The notes: generated by a model from the sequence alone, not told the origin. Counted from the first letter of the stretch, positions 8,425 to 17,777 are shown. The stretch: 64,000 nucleotides of DNA from Nitratireductor aquimarinus (GCF_046773475.1 NZ_CP177239.1:2790001-2854000); one strand, 5' to 3'. Numbers and translations are program-made.

Positions 8425-9690
8425 ATGCAGGAAATGAAACTCCAAGAGCTGAAAAGCAAATCGCCGACCGATCTCATTGCGTTCGCAGAATCGCTTGAGG
8501 TCGAGAACGCCAGCATCATGCGCAAGCAGGAGCTGATGTTCGCGATTTTGAAGAAGCTCTCCACGCAGGATATCGAGATCATCGGCGAAGGCGTCGTGGA
8601 AGTGTTGCAGGATGGCTTCGGCTTCCTCCGCTCCGCAACCGCCAACTATCTGCCGGGTCCGGACGATATCTACATCTCCCCCTCCCAGATCCGCCGCTTC
8701 TCGCTGAAGACGGGCGATACGGTCGAGGGTCCGATCCGCAGCCCCAAGGAAGGCGAACGCTATTTCGCCCTTCTCAAGGTCAACACGATCAATTTTGAGG
8801 ATCCGGAGAAGATCCGCCACAAGATCCACTTCGATAACCTGACACCGCTCTATCCCGATGAGCGGCTGAACATGGAAATCGAGGACCCGACGAAGAAAGA
8901 CCTGTCGGCGCGCGTGATCGACCTGGTGGCGCCGCTCGGCAAGGGCCAGCGTGGCCTGATCGTCGCGCCGCCGCGCACGGGTAAGACGGTTCTTCTGCAG
9001 AACATCGCCCATTCGATCACCTCGAATCACCCGGAATGCTTCCTGATCGTTCTTCTGATCGACGAACGTCCGGAAGAAGTGACCGACATGCAGCGCTCGG
9101 TGAATGGCGAGGTTATTTCCTCGACCTTCGACGAGCCGGCCTCGCGCCACGTGCAGGTTGCCGAAATGGTCATCGAGAAGGCGAAGCGCCTGGTCGAGCA
9201 TGGCCGCGACGTGGTCATTCTGCTCGATTCGATCACCCGTCTTGGCCGCGCCTACAACACGGTCGTGCCGTCTTCCGGCAAGGTTCTGACCGGTGGTGTG
9301 GACGCCAACGCCCTGCAGCGCCCCAAGCGCTTCTTCGGCGCGGCGCGCAACATCGAAGAGGGCGGTTCGCTGACGATCATCGCCACGGCGCTCATCGATA
9401 CGGGCAGCCGCATGGACGAAGTGATCTTTGAAGAGTTCAAGGGCACGGGCAACTCGGAAATCGTTCTGGACCGCAAGGTTGCCGACAAGCGCATCTTCCC
9501 GGCCATCGATATTCTCAAGTCCGGTACGCGTAAGGAAGACCTCCTCATCGCGCGTCAGGATCTCCAGAAGATCTTCGTTCTGCGCCGCATCCTGGCTCCG
9601 ATGGGCACCACGGACGCGATTGAGTTCCTGAACGACAAGCTCAAGCAGACCAAGACCAATTCGGAATTCTTCGATTCGATGAACACCTGA
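8425..9690 (+). CDS. rho: Transcription termination factor Rho
   Basis: Rho is the hexameric RNA-dependent helicase that ends transcription. From the ATG at 8425 the protein has 421 residues, the usual alphaproteobacterial length, starting MQEMKLQELKSKSPTDL. The primary RNA-binding cold-shock-like domain is at about 50-125 (GFGFLRS at 64-70). The Walker A APPRTGKTV is at 181-189, followed by LLIDERPEEVTDM (Walker B region). The Q-loop and secondary RNA site are around PSSGKVLTGGVD. A longer open frame from 8284 lacks family similarity. There is no clear Shine-Dalgarno before the ATG. A strong terminator follows. Confidence 0.98.
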   Translation: MQEMKLQELKSKSPTDLIAFAESLEVENASIMRKQELMFAILKKLSTQDIEIIGEGVVEVLQDGFGFLRSATANYLPGPDDIYISPSQIRRFSLKTGDTVEGPIRSPKEGERYFALLKVNTINFEDPEKIRHKIHFDNLTPLYPDERLNMEIEDPTKKDLSARVIDLVAPLGKGQRGLIVAPPRTGKTVLLQNIAHSITSNHPECFLIVLLIDERPEEVTDMQRSVNGEVISSTFDEPASRHVQVAEMVIEKAKRLVEHGRDVVILLDSITRLGRAYNTVVPSSGKVLTGGVDANALQRPKRFFGAARNIEEGGSLTIIATALIDTGSRMDEVIFEEFKGTGNSEIVLDRKVADKRIFPAIDILKSGTRKEDLLIARQDLQKIFVLRRILAPMGTTDAIEFLNDKLKQTKTNSEFFDSMNT

Positions 9691-9729
9691 TGGTGGTTTG
9701 ACGAAATCTGCCGTTCTGGCAGCAATGAA

Positions 9730-9763
9730 AAGGCGGCGTCACCGGAAACCGTGACGCCGCCTT
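9730..9763 (+). terminator. Intrinsic terminator of rho
   Basis: Perfect 13-base arms (9730-9742 and 9751-9763) with an eight-base loop are followed by AATCTTTTGTT. It lies 40 bases past the rho stop and just before the end of the convergent gene, so it may serve both. Confidence 0.85.
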
Positions 9764-9790
9764 AATCTTTTGTTCAGCATAAAATCCTGC

Positions 9791-11803
9791 TCAGTGCCTT
9801 CTGCGCAACGCCTCTTCCAGTGCATTGGCGGTGTCGAATGGGGGCAGGCAGGTCTGGCCGACGCACAGATAGGCCGCTTTCCGTTTCGGATCGACGGTGA
9901 CGCCGCCGGGCAGTTCCATCGCTTCTTTCGCTCCAGAAAGAACGATGTCGAAACGGCGTGGATCCAGATGTCGATTCGCTACCGGAACAAAAACCCGTTC
10001 TGCATCGGGTTCGACCATGACCAGCTTCATGGGTTCTTCCGCCAGAGCCGCAGCATAGACAGTGCCCGCCTGGCCATAGGTCTGGCTCGCAGCGCGCCCG
10101 AGAGCCTTTTCAACGACATGGGCCAGATGGGCGCCGAGAGCGCCGTTGTGGAGCACGGAGAGGGCAAGGAGCGCTTCTATGCACTGGCTGGTGGCCGACG
10201 GGATGGCCTCATCCACATCACCGCGAATGCGCATGGGTACGTCTCCGGCGTCTGAAGCGGACAGAAAATAGCCTGACGCATCAGCATCCGCGTGCCATTC
10301 GTCCAACACGGTGCGCCAGGCATCTGCCTGTGCGAGCAGTGTTGCATCGCCTGTCGCCTGATAAAGCGCCGCTGCAGCGGAAATCATGCAGGCATAATCG
10401 CTGGTGAGCCCGGGAAAGACCCGGTTCCCGGCGCGGATGCTGTGGGGCAGGCGGCCGTGATCCATCGATTCGCATACGAAACGAAAAGCCGTTTGCGCAG
10501 CTTCAATCCAGTCCCGGCGCTCAAGGGTGCGACCGGCTTCGGCGAGAGCTGTGATCGTGAGGCCGTTCCAGTCGACCAGAATCTTGTCGTCACGCCCCGG
10601 TTGGGCACGGGAGTTGCGGGCTTCAAGCAGTCTGTCGAGCATGTCGCGCAGCGCAGTTTCGGTCTCACGCCCCTGAGACTCCGGCGTCGAACGACGATGC
10701 AGGAGCGGCGCGCCCTCCCAGCCTTCCGGTTGAGCGACCGAGAAGACTTCCAGAAAGCGATTTGCGTCCGCACCCAGGACGGAACTGAGCTCTTCTTCCG
10801 TCCAGAGATAGGTTTGCCCCTCAACGCCTTCAGTATCCGCGTCCAGACTGGAGATGAACGCGCCATTCACGTCCCGCATCTCACGGAGCAGCCAGCCGAC
10901 GGTTTCTTCGATTCGATACCGAAACAATTCATTCTGGGTTTCACCATACGCCCAGCACAGCATGCGGAGGAGCTGTGCGTTGTCGTAGAGCATTTTCTCG
11001 AAATGCGGGACAATCCACTGATCGTCTGTCGCATAACGCGCGAGGCCACCGCCTACATGATCGTAAATGCCGCCCGAAAGCATGGATTTGAGGCTGAACA
11101 GCACCGCTTCTTTAGAAGAAACATCGCCGGATTGAAGCGCATGAAGCCAGAGTATGCGCATGAACGGGACATTGGGGAATTTTGGGGCACCGCGAAGGCC
11201 GCCCAGTTCCATGTCGATCATGCGCAGAATTTTCGGCGCAAGATCATCCAGCAGCGCAGAAGGGGAGGCGGAGCGACCGGAAGTGGGGGAGAGCCGACTC
11301 TCGACATGCGACTTCAACGCCGTGGCACTCTTCAGGAGGTCGGTGCGCTTGTTCTTCCAGGCTGCATTGACCGCTTCCAGAACCTGCGGGAAGCCTGGGC
11401 GGCCGTAGCGCTGTTCAGGTGGAAAGTAGGTGCCGCCCCAGAACGGGTTTCCGTCCGAATCGAGAAACATGGTCAGCGGCCAGCCGCCTTGCTCGCCGGT
11501 CGCAGACAGGGCCGCCATATAGATCTGATCGATCTCCGGCCGCTCTTCCCGATCCACCTTGATATTGACGAAGTGCCGGTTCATGGCCTCCGCAACTTTA
11601 GAATTCTCGAATGACTCATGAGCCATCACGTGACACCAATGGCACGCGGCGTATCCAACGGAGAGAAGAATTGGACGGTCCGTCTCCCGGGCTTCCTGCA
11701 GGGCCGCCGCAGACCAGGGGCGCCAATGGACCGGATTATCCTTGTGCTGCAAGAGATAGGGGCTGGTTTCGTTGGAAAGCAGATTTTTTGCTGGCAGAGC
11801 CAT
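9791..11803 (-). CDS. Thioredoxin-domain protein of the YyaL / spermatogenesis-associated 20 family
   Basis: The 670-residue protein has an N-terminal thioredoxin-like domain (DUF255) with the active-site motif CHWC at residues 54-57 in GYAACHWCHVMAHESF. This is followed by VNIKVDREERPEID and GGWPLTMFL. The rest is an (alpha/alpha)6-barrel of the glycosidase-like class, with GGIYDHVGGGLARYATD and VPHFEKMLYDNAQL, typical of the family. Its biochemical role is not established; a redox function is plausible from the thioredoxin domain. I start at 11803, where AAGGA precedes the ATG. It reads toward the rho terminator and diverges from mnmE. Confidence 0.88.
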   Translation of the reverse strand: MALPAKNLLSNETSPYLLQHKDNPVHWRPWSAAALQEARETDRPILLSVGYAACHWCHVMAHESFENSKVAEAMNRHFVNIKVDREERPEIDQIYMAALSATGEQGGWPLTMFLDSDGNPFWGGTYFPPEQRYGRPGFPQVLEAVNAAWKNKRTDLLKSATALKSHVESRLSPTSGRSASPSALLDDLAPKILRMIDMELGGLRGAPKFPNVPFMRILWLHALQSGDVSSKEAVLFSLKSMLSGGIYDHVGGGLARYATDDQWIVPHFEKMLYDNAQLLRMLCWAYGETQNELFRYRIEETVGWLLREMRDVNGAFISSLDADTEGVEGQTYLWTEEELSSVLGADANRFLEVFSVAQPEGWEGAPLLHRRSTPESQGRETETALRDMLDRLLEARNSRAQPGRDDKILVDWNGLTITALAEAGRTLERRDWIEAAQTAFRFVCESMDHGRLPHSIRAGNRVFPGLTSDYACMISAAAALYQATGDATLLAQADAWRTVLDEWHADADASGYFLSASDAGDVPMRIRGDVDEAIPSATSQCIEALLALSVLHNGALGAHLAHVVEKALGRAASQTYGQAGTVYAAALAEEPMKLVMVEPDAERVFVPVANRHLDPRRFDIVLSGAKEAMELPGGVTVDPKRKAAYLCVGQTCLPPFDTANALEEALRRRH

Positions 11804-11882
11804 CAGGATTCCTTGCACATCGGATCGTTATGGAAAATATCTACCGGCACGGTAGGGCGCTTTGGACGTAAGGGCAATTCAG

Positions 11883-13196
11883 ATGCGGGCAACGATATTC
11901 GCACTTTCCAGCGGTGGACTGCCATCGGGGGTCGCCGTGGTGCGCCTTTCCGGCGAAGGCACCCGTCAGGCCCTTGAGGAAATGGCGGGTGCCTTGCCTG
12001 TAGCGCGACAGGTTGCGTTGCGCGGGATTCACAATCGCGACGGCGTGCTTCTCGATCGGGGGCTTGTTCTCTTCTTTCCGGCTCCGCACAGTTTCACAGG
12101 TGAGGATTGTGCGGAGCTGCATCTGCATGGTGGACGCGCCGTGGTTCAGGCAGTGCTTGACGCGCTGGCCGGCTTTGCAGGGTTCCGTCTGGCAGAAGCC
12201 GGAGAGTTTACCCGACGCGCCTTCTTGAACGGAAAATTCGACCTCACGGAAGCAGAAGCGCTGTCCGACCTGATTGCCGCAGAAACAGAAGCGCAGCGCC
12301 GCTTTGCGTTGGCCAATGCGGAGACACGGCATCGCGCACTCTACGATGGCTGGCGCAGGACACTTATTCAGGCCCGCGCCATGATCGAGGCGGAGCTTGA
12401 TTTCTCGGATGAGGAAGACGTTCCGGGTTCGGTTGCGGAGCAGGTCTGGAATGATGTCACTGCGCTGCACCGATCCTTGCGGACACATGCCGCCGGATAT
12501 CGGAATGCCGAGATCATCAGAGAGGGATACCGCGTCGTGATTCTCGGTGCGCCCAATGCCGGAAAATCCAGCCTTCTCAATGCGCTTGCCCAACGCGATA
12601 TCGCCATCGTGACGGATGAGCCAGGAACCACGCGCGATGCGCTGGAGACCGCACTCGACATTGACGGTGCGAAAGTGATCCTGACGGATACGGCTGGCAT
12701 TCGGGAGAACCCCGGCCGCGTTGAAGCACTCGGGATCGAACGCGCGATCAGCAGAGCGAAAGACGCGGATCTGATCCTTGTTCTCGAAGACATGTCTGCT
12801 GAAGACACTGTGGAAGCACCGGCCGATGCACCTTCTCTACGGGTCGGAAACAAGGCTGATCTTCCGGCCAAAGATCGAAATCAGCGGGACTACGACTTTG
12901 AGATCTCGGTCAAATCCGGTGAAGGGATCGATGCTCTTCTGGCAGAACTACGTCAGCGGGTGGGGGATGCGACCCGGAATGCGACGGAGGTGCTGCCGTT
13001 CAGGCAGCGTCACGTACAGCTGATCGAAGAAGCCGCACGTCATGCTCAGACAGCAATTGCGTCCGAGGACACACCACTCGAACTGCGCGCGGAAGAGCTG
13101 CGACTTTCTGCAGATGCGCTGGGACGCATCTCTGGAAGCATTGACGTCGAGGACCTTCTCGACACGATCTTCTCGCAGTTCTGTATTGGCAAATGA
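11883..13196 (+). CDS. mnmE: tRNA uridine-5-carboxymethylaminomethyl modification GTPase
   Basis: MnmE (TrmE) works with MnmG to modify U34 of certain tRNAs, using GTP and methylene-tetrahydrofolate. The 437-residue protein has an N-terminal folate-binding domain (1-118) and a helical domain. The G domain has G1 GAPNAGKSS (222-230), the K-loop DEPGTTRD (245-252) and G3 DTAG (269-272). The C-terminal FCIGK carries the conserved cysteine at 434. I start at the second in-frame ATG (MRATIFALSSG), which fits family starts. Its stop codon is itself the first three bases of a parS-like site. mnmG follows after a parS-rich gap. Confidence 0.96.
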   Translation: MRATIFALSSGGLPSGVAVVRLSGEGTRQALEEMAGALPVARQVALRGIHNRDGVLLDRGLVLFFPAPHSFTGEDCAELHLHGGRAVVQAVLDALAGFAGFRLAEAGEFTRRAFLNGKFDLTEAEALSDLIAAETEAQRRFALANAETRHRALYDGWRRTLIQARAMIEAELDFSDEEDVPGSVAEQVWNDVTALHRSLRTHAAGYRNAEIIREGYRVVILGAPNAGKSSLLNALAQRDIAIVTDEPGTTRDALETALDIDGAKVILTDTAGIRENPGRVEALGIERAISRAKDADLILVLEDMSAEDTVEAPADAPSLRVGNKADLPAKDRNQRDYDFEISVKSGEGIDALLAELRQRVGDATRNATEVLPFRQRHVQLIEEAARHAQTAIASEDTPLELRAEELRLSADALGRISGSIDVEDLLDTIFSQFCIGK

Positions 13197-13209
13197 CTCA
13201 CGTGAAACA
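13194..13209 (+). promoter_or_regulatory. parS-like site 1 (imperfect)
   Basis: TGACTCACGTGAAACA matches the ParB-binding consensus TGTTTCACGTGAAACA at 14 of 16 bases; the right half is intact. Its first three bases are the mnmE stop codon. Confidence 0.7.
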
Positions 13210-13224
13210 CACACCTTGAATCGG

Positions 13225-13240
13225 TGACTCACGTGAAACA
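13225..13240 (+). promoter_or_regulatory. parS-like site 2 (imperfect)
   Basis: This is the same 16-mer as site 1 (14 of 16 matches), in the same orientation, 31 bases further on. Confidence 0.7.
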
Positions 13241-13259
13241 GTGTTGATTGATTTTGCGA

Positions 13260-13275
13260 TGACTCACGTGAAACA
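13260..13275 (+). promoter_or_regulatory. parS-like site 3 (imperfect)
   Basis: A third identical 16-mer in the same orientation, 35 bases after site 2. All three have an altered left half-site (TGACTC instead of TGTTTC). Confidence 0.7.
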
Positions 13276-13306
13276 CGGGATAGGAGATTGAACAGTCTTG
13301 ACTCAT

Positions 13307-13322
13307 TGTTTCACGTGAAACC
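13307..13322. promoter_or_regulatory. parS site 4 (perfect 14-base core)
   Basis: The palindrome GTTTCACGTGAAAC (13308-13321) is complete; the 16-base match is 15 of 16. It is preceded by TGACTCA, the same heptamer that begins the three imperfect sites. This is the strongest ParB-binding candidate in the mnmE-mnmG gap. Confidence 0.92.
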
Positions 13323-13455
13323 CGTCGAACTCAAATCTCTTGACTGATGGGTTGGAAAAGGACATGTCATCCAACGTCCCAATGCCAATGTCCTTAAATC
13401 CAGCCAGCTTTCTTCTCTGGTCGAGACGTTTGCGCAGCGCAGATGGATATGAATA

Positions 13456-15327
13456 ATGACGAATGAAACCTTTGATGTGATTGTGATCGGTGGCGGGCAC
13501 GCCGGCGCTGAAGCGGCATCCGCCTCTGCGCGCAGCGGTGCAAAGACCGCGTTGGTTACACTTCGCTTCGACACCATCGGCGCGATGTCCTGCAACCCGG
13601 CAATCGGTGGGCTTGGCAAGGGGCACCTTGTTCGGGAAGTCGATGCGCTGGACGGCATTATGGGACGTGCGGCAGACGCCGCCGGCATTCAGTTTCGTTT
13701 ACTCAATCGCCGCAAGGGCCCAGCAGTTCGCGGCCCGCGTACACAGGCAGATCGCAAGCTCTATCGGGCTGCGGTGCAGGAGGCGATCCGTTCTCAAGAG
13801 CATCTCGAAGTGATCGAAGGCGAGGCGCTGGAACTGGTCATCGATGCGGGGCGGGTCACGGGTGTCGTTGTGTCCGGAGAGCGTCATCTCAACTGTGGCT
13901 CTGTCGTGTTGACCACTGGCACGTTTCTACGCGGCCTCATCCACATCGGTGAAAAGACGATACCGGCCGGGCGCATGAATGAGCAGGCTGCCGAGCGTCT
14001 TTCGCTTTCCATGGAAGCAGCTGGCTTCCGGCTTGGGCGATTGAAGACGGGGACCCCGCCCAGGCTGGACGGTCGTACGATTGACTGGGCATCGCTAGAC
14101 ATGCAGCCAGCGGACGACGATCCGACACCATTCTCCCTGCTGACAGACAGGATTGTGAATCGGCAGATAGAGTGCGGCATCACGCGAACGACACCGGAAA
14201 CCCATCAGGTGATCCGGGACAATCTGCATCGCTCGGCCATGTACTCCGGCGCGATTGACGGAATCGGACCGCGCTATTGTCCGTCCATTGAAGACAAGAT
14301 CGTCAAGTTTGGCGACAGGGAAGGGCATCAGATATTCCTGGAGCCGGAAGGTCTCGATGACCACACGGTTTATCCGAACGGTATTTCGACTTCGCTGCCT
14401 GAAGATGCGCAGGTCGCGCTTCTCAAGACCATTCCCGGCTTGGCTGAGACCGTGGTGCTTCAGCCGGGATATGCGATTGAATATGACCATGTGGATCCGC
14501 GAGATCTCGAACCGACACTTGAGACCCGGCGGGTGAAGGGGCTGTTCCTGGCGGGACAGATCAACGGCACGACCGGTTATGAAGAGGCTGCAGCTCAAGG
14601 CATTCTTGCCGGCATCAATGCAGCGCGGTCGGCGTCCGGCACCGGCATGATCACCCTCGGCCGGGCGGATGCCTATATCGGCGTGATGATCGACGATCTG
14701 GTGACGCGCGGTGTGAGTGAACCCTATCGCATGTTCACCTCGCGCGCAGAATATCGCCTGTCGCTGCGGGCAGACAATGCGGATATGCGCCTGACGCCTC
14801 TGGCCACGGAACTGGGCATTGCGTCGTCAGAGAGACGGAAGCGCTTCAGCGAGATGCAGACGGCGCTGGACGATGCGCGAGCGCTGATCAAGAGCCGTGA
14901 CCTGAGCCCCAATGAAGCCGAGCGTCATGGCATAGCGCTGAACAAGGACGGTGTCCGGCGCTCCGCCTACGATCTCTTGTCCTATCCAAATATCGATATG
15001 AGCCGACTTACTACCATCTGGAATGACTTCTCCTCTATCCCTCCGAAGCTCGCGGAGCTCGTCGAGACGGAGGCGCGATACGCCGTCTATCTTGAACGGC
15101 AGGGAAGTGACGCCGCTATGCTGCGGCGAGAAGAAGCGCGGCTCATACCGGATGATATGACGTTCGATACGATTGTGGGATTGTCCAATGAGCTCAAGCA
15201 GAAGCTTGCGGCCCGGCGGCCGCGGAGCATTGCAGACGCCCAGCGGATCGATGGGATGACACCGGCAGCTCTGGCACTGATCATCGCCACGCTGCGCCAG
15301 TTTGAGACCGAGCGGGGCGCTGCATAA
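13456..15327 (+). CDS. mnmG: tRNA uridine-5-carboxymethylaminomethyl modification enzyme MnmG
   Basis: MnmG (GidA) is the FAD-dependent partner of MnmE in U34 wobble modification. The 623-residue sequence begins with the dinucleotide-binding motif VIVIGGGHAGAEAA (GGGHAG at 12-17). It contains MSCNPAIGGLGKGHLVREVDALDG, TPPRLDG, YCPSIEDKIVKF and GYEEAAAQG, all standard. The C-terminal helical domain (from about 550) recruits MnmE. The start at 13456 lacks a strong ribosome site but matches family starts. rsmG overlaps its stop by one base (TAATG). Confidence 0.97.
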   Translation: MTNETFDVIVIGGGHAGAEAASASARSGAKTALVTLRFDTIGAMSCNPAIGGLGKGHLVREVDALDGIMGRAADAAGIQFRLLNRRKGPAVRGPRTQADRKLYRAAVQEAIRSQEHLEVIEGEALELVIDAGRVTGVVVSGERHLNCGSVVLTTGTFLRGLIHIGEKTIPAGRMNEQAAERLSLSMEAAGFRLGRLKTGTPPRLDGRTIDWASLDMQPADDDPTPFSLLTDRIVNRQIECGITRTTPETHQVIRDNLHRSAMYSGAIDGIGPRYCPSIEDKIVKFGDREGHQIFLEPEGLDDHTVYPNGISTSLPEDAQVALLKTIPGLAETVVLQPGYAIEYDHVDPRDLEPTLETRRVKGLFLAGQINGTTGYEEAAAQGILAGINAARSASGTGMITLGRADAYIGVMIDDLVTRGVSEPYRMFTSRAEYRLSLRADNADMRLTPLATELGIASSERRKRFSEMQTALDDARALIKSRDLSPNEAERHGIALNKDGVRRSAYDLLSYPNIDMSRLTTIWNDFSSIPPKLAELVETEARYAVYLERQGSDAAMLRREEARLIPDDMTFDTIVGLSNELKQKLAARRPRSIADAQRIDGMTPAALALIIATLRQFETERGAA

Positions 15328-15959
15328 TGGCGACATCGCATTTCGATCAGCTTGTGGAAATCGCTGGTCCAGTTTCACGTGAAACATTTGATCGTCTGGT
15401 TGCGTTTGAGGAAGTTTTCCGACGCTGGTCGAGACGAATCAATCTGGCCGCCCCTTCGACTCTGGAGACCTTGTGGGAGCGTCATATCCTGGATAGCGCG
15501 CAGCTTCTGCGGCTCGCACCGGATGCCCGGAAATGGCTCGATGTCGGATCGGGCGGTGGTTTTCCCGGCGCGGTTATGGCGATTTTGCTCGCTGAAAAGC
15601 CAGGTGCAGAGGTGCATCTGGTTGAAAGCAACCGCAAGAAAGCAGCCTTTCTTGTCTCGTCGCTCAACGAGGTCGGGGTTCGGCCAAAGGTTCATGCAAA
15701 GCGAATCGAGGACTGCTACAGCCTCATCGAGGCCCCGGAGATCGTTACGGCACGGGCTTTGGCTCCGCTTTCGCTGCTTCTCGAGCTGACAGAGCCCTGG
15801 TTGAGCCAGGGTGCGCGTGCGCTCTTTCACAAAGGCCGGGATTACCGGAGGGAAGTGGAAGAAAGCGGTAACGCGTGGCGGTTCGATCTGGTAGAACACA
15901 AAGACAAGGTCGATGCGGCAGCCATCATTCTCGAAGTGAAGAATCCTGTTCGGCTTTAG
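15327..15959 (+). CDS. rsmG: 16S rRNA (guanine-527-N7)-methyltransferase
   Basis: RsmG (GidB) methylates G527 of 16S rRNA with S-adenosylmethionine; its loss gives low-level streptomycin resistance in other bacteria. The 210-residue protein has the SAM-binding LDVGSGGGFPG (71-81) and HILDSAQL upstream of it, plus LVESNRKKAAFL and VTARALAPL. Residues 16-20 (VSRET) are encoded by a perfect parS core, a dual-use arrangement known in other bacteria. It is coupled to mnmG and followed by parA after 52 bases. Confidence 0.96.
   Translation: MATSHFDQLVEIAGPVSRETFDRLVAFEEVFRRWSRRINLAAPSTLETLWERHILDSAQLLRLAPDARKWLDVGSGGGFPGAVMAILLAEKPGAEVHLVESNRKKAAFLVSSLNEVGVRPKVHAKRIEDCYSLIEAPEIVTARALAPLSLLLELTEPWLSQGARALFHKGRDYRREVEESGNAWRFDLVEHKDKVDAAAIILEVKNPVRL
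15371..15386. promoter_or_regulatory. parS site 5, inside rsmG
   Basis: The perfect core GTTTCACGTGAAAC lies at 15372-15385, with 15 of 16 bases matching overall. It is read in frame as Val-Ser-Arg-Glu-Thr of RsmG. parS within gidB is seen in several phyla. Confidence 0.92.
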
Positions 15960-16011
15960 CCGGGGTCGTCGCGGAACCTTTCAGTCGAGTCTATTCGAGG
16001 TAGCAGCAGCG

Positions 16012-16800
16012 ATGAATAGCGGTACGCGAATCATCACAGTCGCAAACCAGAAGGGCGGGGTTGGCAAGACAACCACAGCCATAAATTTGGCAACCGCGCT
16101 TGCCGCGATTGGCGAAAACGTTCTGGTCGTCGATCTTGATCCGCAGGGCAATGCCAGCACCGGGCTGGGCATTGACCGTCAGAAGCGTCTCGTTTCGTCC
16201 TATGATGTGTTGACCGGTGGGGCAGGCATCATGGAAGCGGCTATGGAAACCGCTGTTCCCGGTCTCTCGATCGTGGCTTCGACGCTCGATCTTCTGGGCA
16301 TTGAAATGGAAATTTCGAGCGCGCCTGACCGTGTTCTGAAGCTGCGTAACGCATTGAATCAGGACGGAATTCCTTATTCCTACGTTCTGGTGGATTGCCC
16401 GCCATCCCTGAACCTTCTGACGCTGAATGCGATGGCGGCAGCCGATTCCATTCTGGTTCCGCTGCAGTGCGAGTTCTTCGCGCTGGAGGGTCTGAGCCAG
16501 CTTCTTGAGACGGTTGAGCAGGTGCGTGCCTCGATCAATCCGCATCTCGGCATTCAGGGCATTGTCCTGACCATGTTCGACCAGCGCAACAATCTCGCCA
16601 ACCAGGTGGTGGCGGATGTGCGGGCGCATATGGGCGAGACCGTCTACGACACGGTTATTCCGCGCAATGTGCGTGTTTCCGAGGCGCCGTCCTATGGGAA
16701 GCCTGCGTTGCTCTACGATCTGAAATGCAGCGGTAGCCAGGCTTATCTACAGCTGGCTTCTGAAGTGATCCGTCGTGAACGGCGGTTGCAGGCTGCCTGA
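16012..16800 (+). CDS. parA: Chromosome-partitioning ATPase ParA
   Basis: ParA is the Walker-type ATPase whose DNA-bound gradient moves ParB-parS complexes and so segregates the origins. The 262-residue protein carries the deviant Walker A KGGVGKTT (14-21, with the signature lysine at 14). It also has VVDLDPQGNASTGLG and the Walker B-like YVLVDCPPSLNLLT. It has no N-terminal DNA-binding domain, as expected for chromosomal (Soj-type) ParA. parB follows after 56 bases, forming the usual parAB operon with rsmG and mnmG upstream. Confidence 0.97.
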   Translation: MNSGTRIITVANQKGGVGKTTTAINLATALAAIGENVLVVDLDPQGNASTGLGIDRQKRLVSSYDVLTGGAGIMEAAMETAVPGLSIVASTLDLLGIEMEISSAPDRVLKLRNALNQDGIPYSYVLVDCPPSLNLLTLNAMAAADSILVPLQCEFFALEGLSQLLETVEQVRASINPHLGIQGIVLTMFDQRNNLANQVVADVRAHMGETVYDTVIPRNVRVSEAPSYGKPALLYDLKCSGSQAYLQLASEVIRRERRLQAA

Positions 16801-16856
16801 GTTCGATTTCATCGGACGGGCGGTTAAATGAGTTTTGTGGCTGATGGTGTTTTGAC

Positions 16857-17726
16857 ATGAACGAAGATCCTTCACGCAAGCGTCTGGGGCGCGGTCTGGC
16901 CGCTCTGATCGGGGAGATGGACAAGCCGGATACCGAGCAGAAGGAAGCGGTGCGCGCGGATCGCTCCGTGCCAATCGAGTTCATTTCGCCAAACCCGCGC
17001 AACCCCCGCCGGCTCTTTGCCGAGGGTGATCTGGGTGATCTCGCCCAGTCGATCCGTGAGCATGGCATCGTGCAGCCTGTGGTGGTTCGTTCCGGCGATG
17101 CGCCGGGCCGGTTTGAGATCATTGCGGGTGAACGCCGCTGGCGCGCCGCACAGCGGGCAGGTCTGACCGAGGTTCCGGTCATCCTGCGCGAGGTGGATGA
17201 CAAGGCCGCGCTAGAGCTGGCCATCATCGAGAACGTGCAGCGCGCGGACCTGAACGCGATCGAAGAAGCGCGCGGCTATCAGCAGCTGATCGATGAGCAC
17301 AGCTATACGCAGGCGGATCTCGGCCAGGTGATCGGCAAGAGCCGCAGCCATGTGGCGAACACGCTTCGTCTGCTCAAACTGCCGGAAGCCGTGGCGGATC
17401 TCATTGTCGATGGATCGCTGTCCGCTGGCCATGCGCGTACGCTGGTAACGGCGCAGGACCCGGTTGCGCTTGCTCTGCGTATCATCGAGGACGGGCTTTC
17501 CGTCCGCCAGGCAGAGGCTCTGGCCGCAGCGCCGGCGGAAGAAGGCAAGGCCGAGCGTGAGCCGAAGAAGGAAAAGGACGCGGACACGCTGGCCCTCCAG
17601 AAGCTTCTGAGCGATCAGACAGGGCTCAAGGTCGTGATCAATCACAAGCAGCGTGGCGGCGAAATGCGCATTGCCTATCGCTCGCTGGAACAGCTCGACG
17701 AGCTTTGCCGTCTCCTGAAGCAGTAG
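16857..17726 (+). CDS. parB: Chromosome-partitioning protein ParB (parS-binding CTPase)
   Basis: ParB binds parS, hydrolyses CTP and slides onto neighbouring DNA. The 289-residue protein has the N-terminal ParA-stimulating peptide RLGRGLAALIGE (9-20). Its CTP-binding motifs are GERRWRA (91-97) and ENVQR (125-129), and a helix-turn-helix lies around SYTQADLGQVIGKSRSHVAN (149-168). A charged linker follows (about 225-245), then the C-terminal dimerisation domain. At least two perfect-core and several imperfect parS sites lie within 4 kb upstream. Confidence 0.97.
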   Translation: MNEDPSRKRLGRGLAALIGEMDKPDTEQKEAVRADRSVPIEFISPNPRNPRRLFAEGDLGDLAQSIREHGIVQPVVVRSGDAPGRFEIIAGERRWRAAQRAGLTEVPVILREVDDKAALELAIIENVQRADLNAIEEARGYQQLIDEHSYTQADLGQVIGKSRSHVANTLRLLKLPEAVADLIVDGSLSAGHARTLVTAQDPVALALRIIEDGLSVRQAEALAAAPAEEGKAEREPKKEKDADTLALQKLLSDQTGLKVVINHKQRGGEMRIAYRSLEQLDELCRLLKQ

Positions 17727-17755
17727 CCAAGGGCCTGTTTGCAGAACTGGATTGC

Positions 17756-17777
17756 CGTGCGTCCATGAGGACGCACG
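17756..17777 (+). terminator. Hairpin downstream of parB
   Basis: Perfect nine-base arms (17756-17764 and 17769-17777) with an ATGA loop lie 30 bases after the parB stop and before the end of convergent holA. No T-run follows, so it is a possible 3'-end stem only. Confidence 0.45.

Noticed and set aside
13194..13322. The repeated 16-mers between mnmE and mnmG as a CRISPR-like array
   Set aside because: The repeats are too short, spacing varies (31 and 35 bases), no cas genes are near, and the sequence is parS.
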